NCBI GenBank assembly: GCA_030154385.1
Contig: JASKJZ010000075.1
Span: 1-9,234 of the forward strand
Direction of reading: 5' to 3'
Origin: Clostridiales bacterium
GTDB taxonomy: Bacteria; Bacillota_A; Clostridia; Lachnospirales; Lachnospiraceae
DNA: 9,234 nt
Below, one piece after another: positions 6,070 through 9,234 of the stretch. Every line of letters starts with the position of its first letter. The stretch's first letter is position 1. The translations under genes and the position numbers were made by a program. A model generated the notes under the pieces. That model had not been told where the DNA came from. It did no database searches and saw only the letters and a program-made list of their open reading frames with translations.

Positions 6070-7893
6070 CTACTTAATTTCGGATGTTTCCATAATGAAG
6101 CGAACACTTCCATCCATGCTATTATCAATACCAGAGAAGGAATTATAATCCTGTCCCGCCTGACTAATTGCATCCAGGCGGTCAAACATATCGGCAATGT
6201 CTTCATTGATGGCATCGTATAGCTTCTCAATGCCTTCTTTGTCAAACTTCTTCATGTTGTCTCTTAGCTTGATAGAGCCATCGTTTAGTTTATCAATTCC
6301 ATCACTTAACGCCTCCGCTCCATCATCTAGCTTATCTCCACCAGCCTTTAACTGAGTCGTCGCATCGGCAATCCCTTTTGCACCCTTTACCAGGCTGTCA
6401 CCATTTTGGCTTAGCTGATCAGCTCCTTGACTTAACTGCTCCAGTGCGGTAGAAAGGGATGTTGTCGAACTGCTATCTCCTGCGAGTGCCGAAACACCCT
6501 CTTGCATCGTGCCAATTCCAGTCTGCAAGCTTTTTTGTCCTTCATTCAGTTTGCCAAGTCCATTTTCAACCGCATCTGCTCCCGCCTTTAGGGTCCCTTC
6601 TTCGCCTGTTGTTTCTGCTAACGCATTGATTGTAGCAATTGCCTTTTGGATTTTAGGATCGGTAGAAGCACCATCTACGCTGGATAGTAAAGTGCTTACC
6701 TGAGATAGTGTTGCACTCATGGTATCAATTCCACCATTGACAGACTCCATCCCCTTTTCTAGTTGCTCTGTACTTGCAACTAACTGATCGGTTCCTTGCT
6801 TCGCACTGGTTAAGCCCGTTACCAATTCTCCCAGCTTTTCTGGGAGAGAGGAAATTGCGGTCTTTAATTTCTGAATACCAGCGGCTAACTGATCGGCTCC
6901 ATTTGTATAGGCTTTTACTCCTGTTTCTAGGCTTTTTGCACCCGTGTTTAACTTTGTCAGACCGTTTGATAACGTATCAATTCCATCCGTAAACTGTCCT
7001 GATTTATCCTTTAAGGTACCAACACCCTCTGCTAAATCACTGGTTCCATCCACTAATTTTCCAGATGCATCCGCTAAATCATCCAGAGAATCCTTTAAAT
7101 CATCTACCTTATCCATGCTGCCAAGACTAAAATCTGTCATAAACTCGCTGGTCGCAAGCGTATAGGTTCCTCCAAGCTCAAAATCTGTTGCATCGGCTGA
7201 TATGGTCACAGAGGATGGTATATTTAAATCCTCCTCTATATCGCTGTCTAAATCAAGGCTTTCTTCCAAGCCAGGAAGTGCATAGCCTACTACAATTTGC
7301 TTATCCGCATCTGACATGATTTTTCCATTGTCAACCTCTACATTTTTAAACTTATCCGTTGGAAGAATCACCCCGGTAATCATCGCAAATGGAACGTACA
7401 CATCCATCGCTTTTCCATCTACCGTTTCGGTAGTCTTTGCATGGTTTTGATATTCAATATGAATTTCTACTTTTCCGCTTTTTCCAACCAAATCCTTTGG
7501 CTCGATCTGGGTGCCATCCAATTTATACGTGATATTCATCGTAATTGGCAATTCCTTATCGATTTTTCCTTGATAATAGATATCCTCATTATTGGCTGCC
7601 CAGGTTAGGTTATCGCCATCTTGTGTAAAGGTTTCGTCACCCTTCACATTTTCAATTCCAGTAAGCTCTGATTTATCTTTGAGTGCACTCGCAAGTGCTA
7701 CATTCTTAATCCAGTCACTTACCGTAACGTCAGATGTGCTTCCATTTGCGTCAAGATTTACATATACATTTTCTTCCTTGCTTACCTGTGCTGCCTTTAT
7801 CATTGCAGGCGTTCCAGCCAAAATCTGACTGGATGCCATTGCCATACTAAGTCCCACTACTGCTACTATTTTATTGATTCGATTTCTGTTCAT
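6070..7893 (-). CDS. Secreted glycine/leucine heptad-repeat coiled-coil protein (YhgE-like), MMPL partner
   Basis: This 607-residue exported protein starts with a signal peptide (basic MNRNRINK, hydrophobic 9-26, probable cleavage before about residue 36). Residues about 40-255 look beta-rich and globular, with alternating strands such as ITMNITYKLDG and KVEIHIEY. Residues about 260-575 are a long helical region built on repeats of the form L-x-x-G-x-x-x-L, for example LVDGTSDLAEGVGTL (280-294) and LDDGAEALSDGIDKL (522-536). A short conserved-looking tail, DGSVRFIMETSEIK, ends the chain. There is no lipobox cysteine and no C-terminal membrane anchor. The repeats resemble those of YhgE/Pip-type proteins. 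The gene follows the MMPL transporter by 27 bp, so it is likely an extracellular accessory of that transporter, perhaps a spacer or adaptor across the wall; this role is inferred. The start at 7893 is set by AAGGAGG 8 bases upstream; an upstream in-frame ATG (7911) falls directly before that site. Confidence 0.88.
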   Translation of the reverse strand: MNRNRINKIVAVVGLSMAMASSQILAGTPAMIKAAQVSKEENVYVNLDANGSTSDVTVSDWIKNVALASALKDKSELTGIENVKGDETFTQDGDNLTWAANNEDIYYQGKIDKELPITMNITYKLDGTQIEPKDLVGKSGKVEIHIEYQNHAKTTETVDGKAMDVYVPFAMITGVILPTDKFKNVEVDNGKIMSDADKQIVVGYALPGLEESLDLDSDIEEDLNIPSSVTISADATDFELGGTYTLATSEFMTDFSLGSMDKVDDLKDSLDDLADASGKLVDGTSDLAEGVGTLKDKSGQFTDGIDTLSNGLTKLNTGAKSLETGVKAYTNGADQLAAGIQKLKTAISSLPEKLGELVTGLTSAKQGTDQLVASTEQLEKGMESVNGGIDTMSATLSQVSTLLSSVDGASTDPKIQKAIATINALAETTGEEGTLKAGADAVENGLGKLNEGQKSLQTGIGTMQEGVSALAGDSSSTTSLSTALEQLSQGADQLSQNGDSLVKGAKGIADATTQLKAGGDKLDDGAEALSDGIDKLNDGSIKLRDNMKKFDKEGIEKLYDAINEDIADMFDRLDAISQAGQDYNSFSGIDNSMDGSVRFIMETSEIK

Positions 7894-7920
7894 GAATGTT
7901 TCCTCCTTCATTCCTATCGG

Positions 7921-9234
7921 TTATATGCTGCTCTTTTTCGGTCCAAATCCAATGCTCGTTTTACAAATAATTGGATCAAATATCATAAACAATGCTGGCA
8001 ATACAAAGATTACGACGATTGTACTAATAATCGCTCCCCTGGATAACAAGGTACAAAGCGAACTAATCATGTCAATTTCCGAATACATACCTACTCCAAA
8101 CGTTGCGGCAAAAAAGCTAAGTCCGCTGATCAATATGGATTTCATCGAGCTCTTATGTGCTAGCGAGATAGATTCCTTCTTTGATAGTCCATTGTTCCGG
8201 TGCTTCTGATATTTGCTTGTCATCAAAATTGCATAATCGACGGTTGCTCCAAGCTGTATAGTACCAATTACGATGCTTGCGATAAATGGAAGTGTAACAC
8301 CAGTATAGTAGGATACCGCCATATTGACCAAAATGGAAAATTCAATGACACTTACTAAAATAATTGGCAGCGAAACCGACTTAAATACAATCAGTATGAT
8401 GATAAAAATCGCTCCAATCGAAACAATGCTGACATTTCTAAAATCGACTGCGGTAATATTAATCAAATCTTTTGTTAACGGAGCTTCTCCAATTACCATG
8501 TTGGTTTCACTGTATTTTTTTACGATGCCATTCAGTTCATCAATCTGTGCATTGACTTCGTCCGTTGCTGTTTTATAGTCGGAGCTTACAAACATAATCT
8601 CATTGTTGTCGCTCTTTAACATCTTCTTCACATCCGATGGAATCATGGATTCTGGAACAGCAGGGCCTACAATAGAATTTAATCCAACGACCCATTTCAC
8701 CCCATCGACTTTTTTCATCTCATCGATCATCTTCATTTTATCTTTTGCCGACATATCATTTTTGATCATAACAAGATGCATCGCATTCATACCAAATTTT
8801 TCATCCAGCTTGGTATTTGCCTGTGAGCTTGGAAGATCCGCTGGAAGCGTTTTATCCATGTTGTAATAAACATTTACATGATTGTTTCCGTACACAGCGG
8901 GGAATATTAACAGTAAAAATACAACAATAAACCCAATGTGATATTTCATGATAAAATTGCTGATTTTTTCAAGGTTTGGAACCAATGGCTTATGCGTTGT
9001 TTTATCAATCAGCTTATCAAATGTAAGAATAAACGCTGGTAAGACCGTGATACAAGACAATACCCCTAGTACCACACCTTTTGCCATAACCACACCGATA
9101 TTCATACCAAGCGTGAAGGTCATAAAGCAAAGGGCAAGGAAACCGGCGATAGTTGTGACCGAACTTCCTGCAACCGATTTAAAGGTGTTCGATATAGCGT
9201 GTGCCATAGCACGGTTCTTATCTCCATCAAAACG
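7921..9234 (-). CDS. MMPL/RND-superfamily transporter, C-terminal part (5' end beyond the window)
   Basis: The frame is open to the right edge, giving 437 residues with no true start in view. It begins in the end of the first MMPL domain (FDGDKNRAMAHAI, then AGSSVTTIAGFLALCFM and about two membrane helices). A membrane helix follows near residues 100-115, then an outer porter-like domain (about 116-262). Five more helices follow (about 267-284, 289-309, 314-338, 361-382 and 400-419). GATVDYAIL carries the Asp-Tyr pair (Asp333 of the visible part) that in MmpL proteins is part of the proton relay. RND/MMPL pumps use proton flow to move lipids, peptides or drugs across the membrane; the cargo is unknown here. 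It lies 27 bp upstream of the secreted coiled-coil gene in one operon. Regulators and promoter are off the window. The tail is a short basic GFGPKKSSI. Confidence 0.93.
   Translation of the reverse strand, partial: RFDGDKNRAMAHAISNTFKSVAGSSVTTIAGFLALCFMTFTLGMNIGVVMAKGVVLGVLSCITVLPAFILTFDKLIDKTTHKPLVPNLEKISNFIMKYHIGFIVVFLLLIFPAVYGNNHVNVYYNMDKTLPADLPSSQANTKLDEKFGMNAMHLVMIKNDMSAKDKMKMIDEMKKVDGVKWVVGLNSIVGPAVPESMIPSDVKKMLKSDNNEIMFVSSDYKTATDEVNAQIDELNGIVKKYSETNMVIGEAPLTKDLINITAVDFRNVSIVSIGAIFIIILIVFKSVSLPIILVSVIEFSILVNMAVSYYTGVTLPFIASIVIGTIQLGATVDYAILMTSKYQKHRNNGLSKKESISLAHKSSMKSILISGLSFFAATFGVGMYSEIDMISSLCTLLSRGAIISTIVVIFVLPALFMIFDPIICKTSIGFGPKKSSI

Noticed and set aside
6070..7113. Repetitive coiled-coil region as DNA tandem repeats, CRISPR or assembly artefact
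   Set aside because: The repetition is at the protein level (Gly/Leu heptads). Codons vary between copies, and there are no constant repeats with spacers.
7874..9000. Plus-strand frames opposite the MMPL gene
   Set aside because: They are antisense to a clear transporter coding sequence and are explained by its biased hydrophobic codons.

Overview
The window looks like chromosomal DNA of a low-GC Gram-positive bacterium, most likely a clostridium of the Lachnospiraceae type. The reasons are AT-rich codon use, strong GGAGG-type ribosome binding sites, tightly packed operons, rho-independent terminators, and protein types common in that group (MMPL transporter with a secreted glycine/leucine heptad protein, and a compact cytoplasmic GH13 enzyme). 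This placement is an inference; no rRNA or other marker gene is present.

Layout. (1) Positions 1-3662, minus strand: a four-gene operon read right to left. It encodes an SDR oxidoreductase, a multi-pass acyltransferase-3 protein, an unrecognised multi-pass membrane protein, and a membrane-anchored alpha/beta hydrolase of the PAF-acetylhydrolase type, whose 3' end is cut off by the left edge. Gaps are -4, 20 and 7 bp. (2) Positions 3663-3856: a divergent control region. Two near-consensus promoters lie as mirror images inside a 17-bp perfect inverted repeat, with a separate 16-bp TetR-type palindrome over one spacer. (3) Positions 3857-4462, plus strand: a TetR-family regulator, the probable controller of itself and the divergent operon, followed by a terminator. 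(4) Positions 4556-6003, plus strand: a single GH13 alpha-amylase-family gene with a complete catalytic set. In front of it are a candidate promoter, a second operator-like palindrome, and an odd start region with a hairpin between the Shine-Dalgarno sequence and the start codon. A strong stem-loop at 6005-6034 separates it from the convergent neighbours. (5) Positions 6070-9234, minus strand: an MMPL/RND transporter (5' part beyond the right edge) followed by a large secreted coiled-coil protein.

How they work together. The TetR locus reads as a regulated envelope-modification or ester-metabolism module: reductase, acyl transfer at the membrane, and an extracellular-facing esterase/lipase. 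The MMPL/coiled-coil pair reads as an envelope export unit. The GH13 gene is probably independent intracellular maltodextrin metabolism. No CRISPR array, insertion sequence, rRNA or tRNA gene was seen. The most notable item is the symmetric divergent promoter with its operator. The four-gene cassette with its unrecognised membrane protein is the best candidate for an undescribed pathway.
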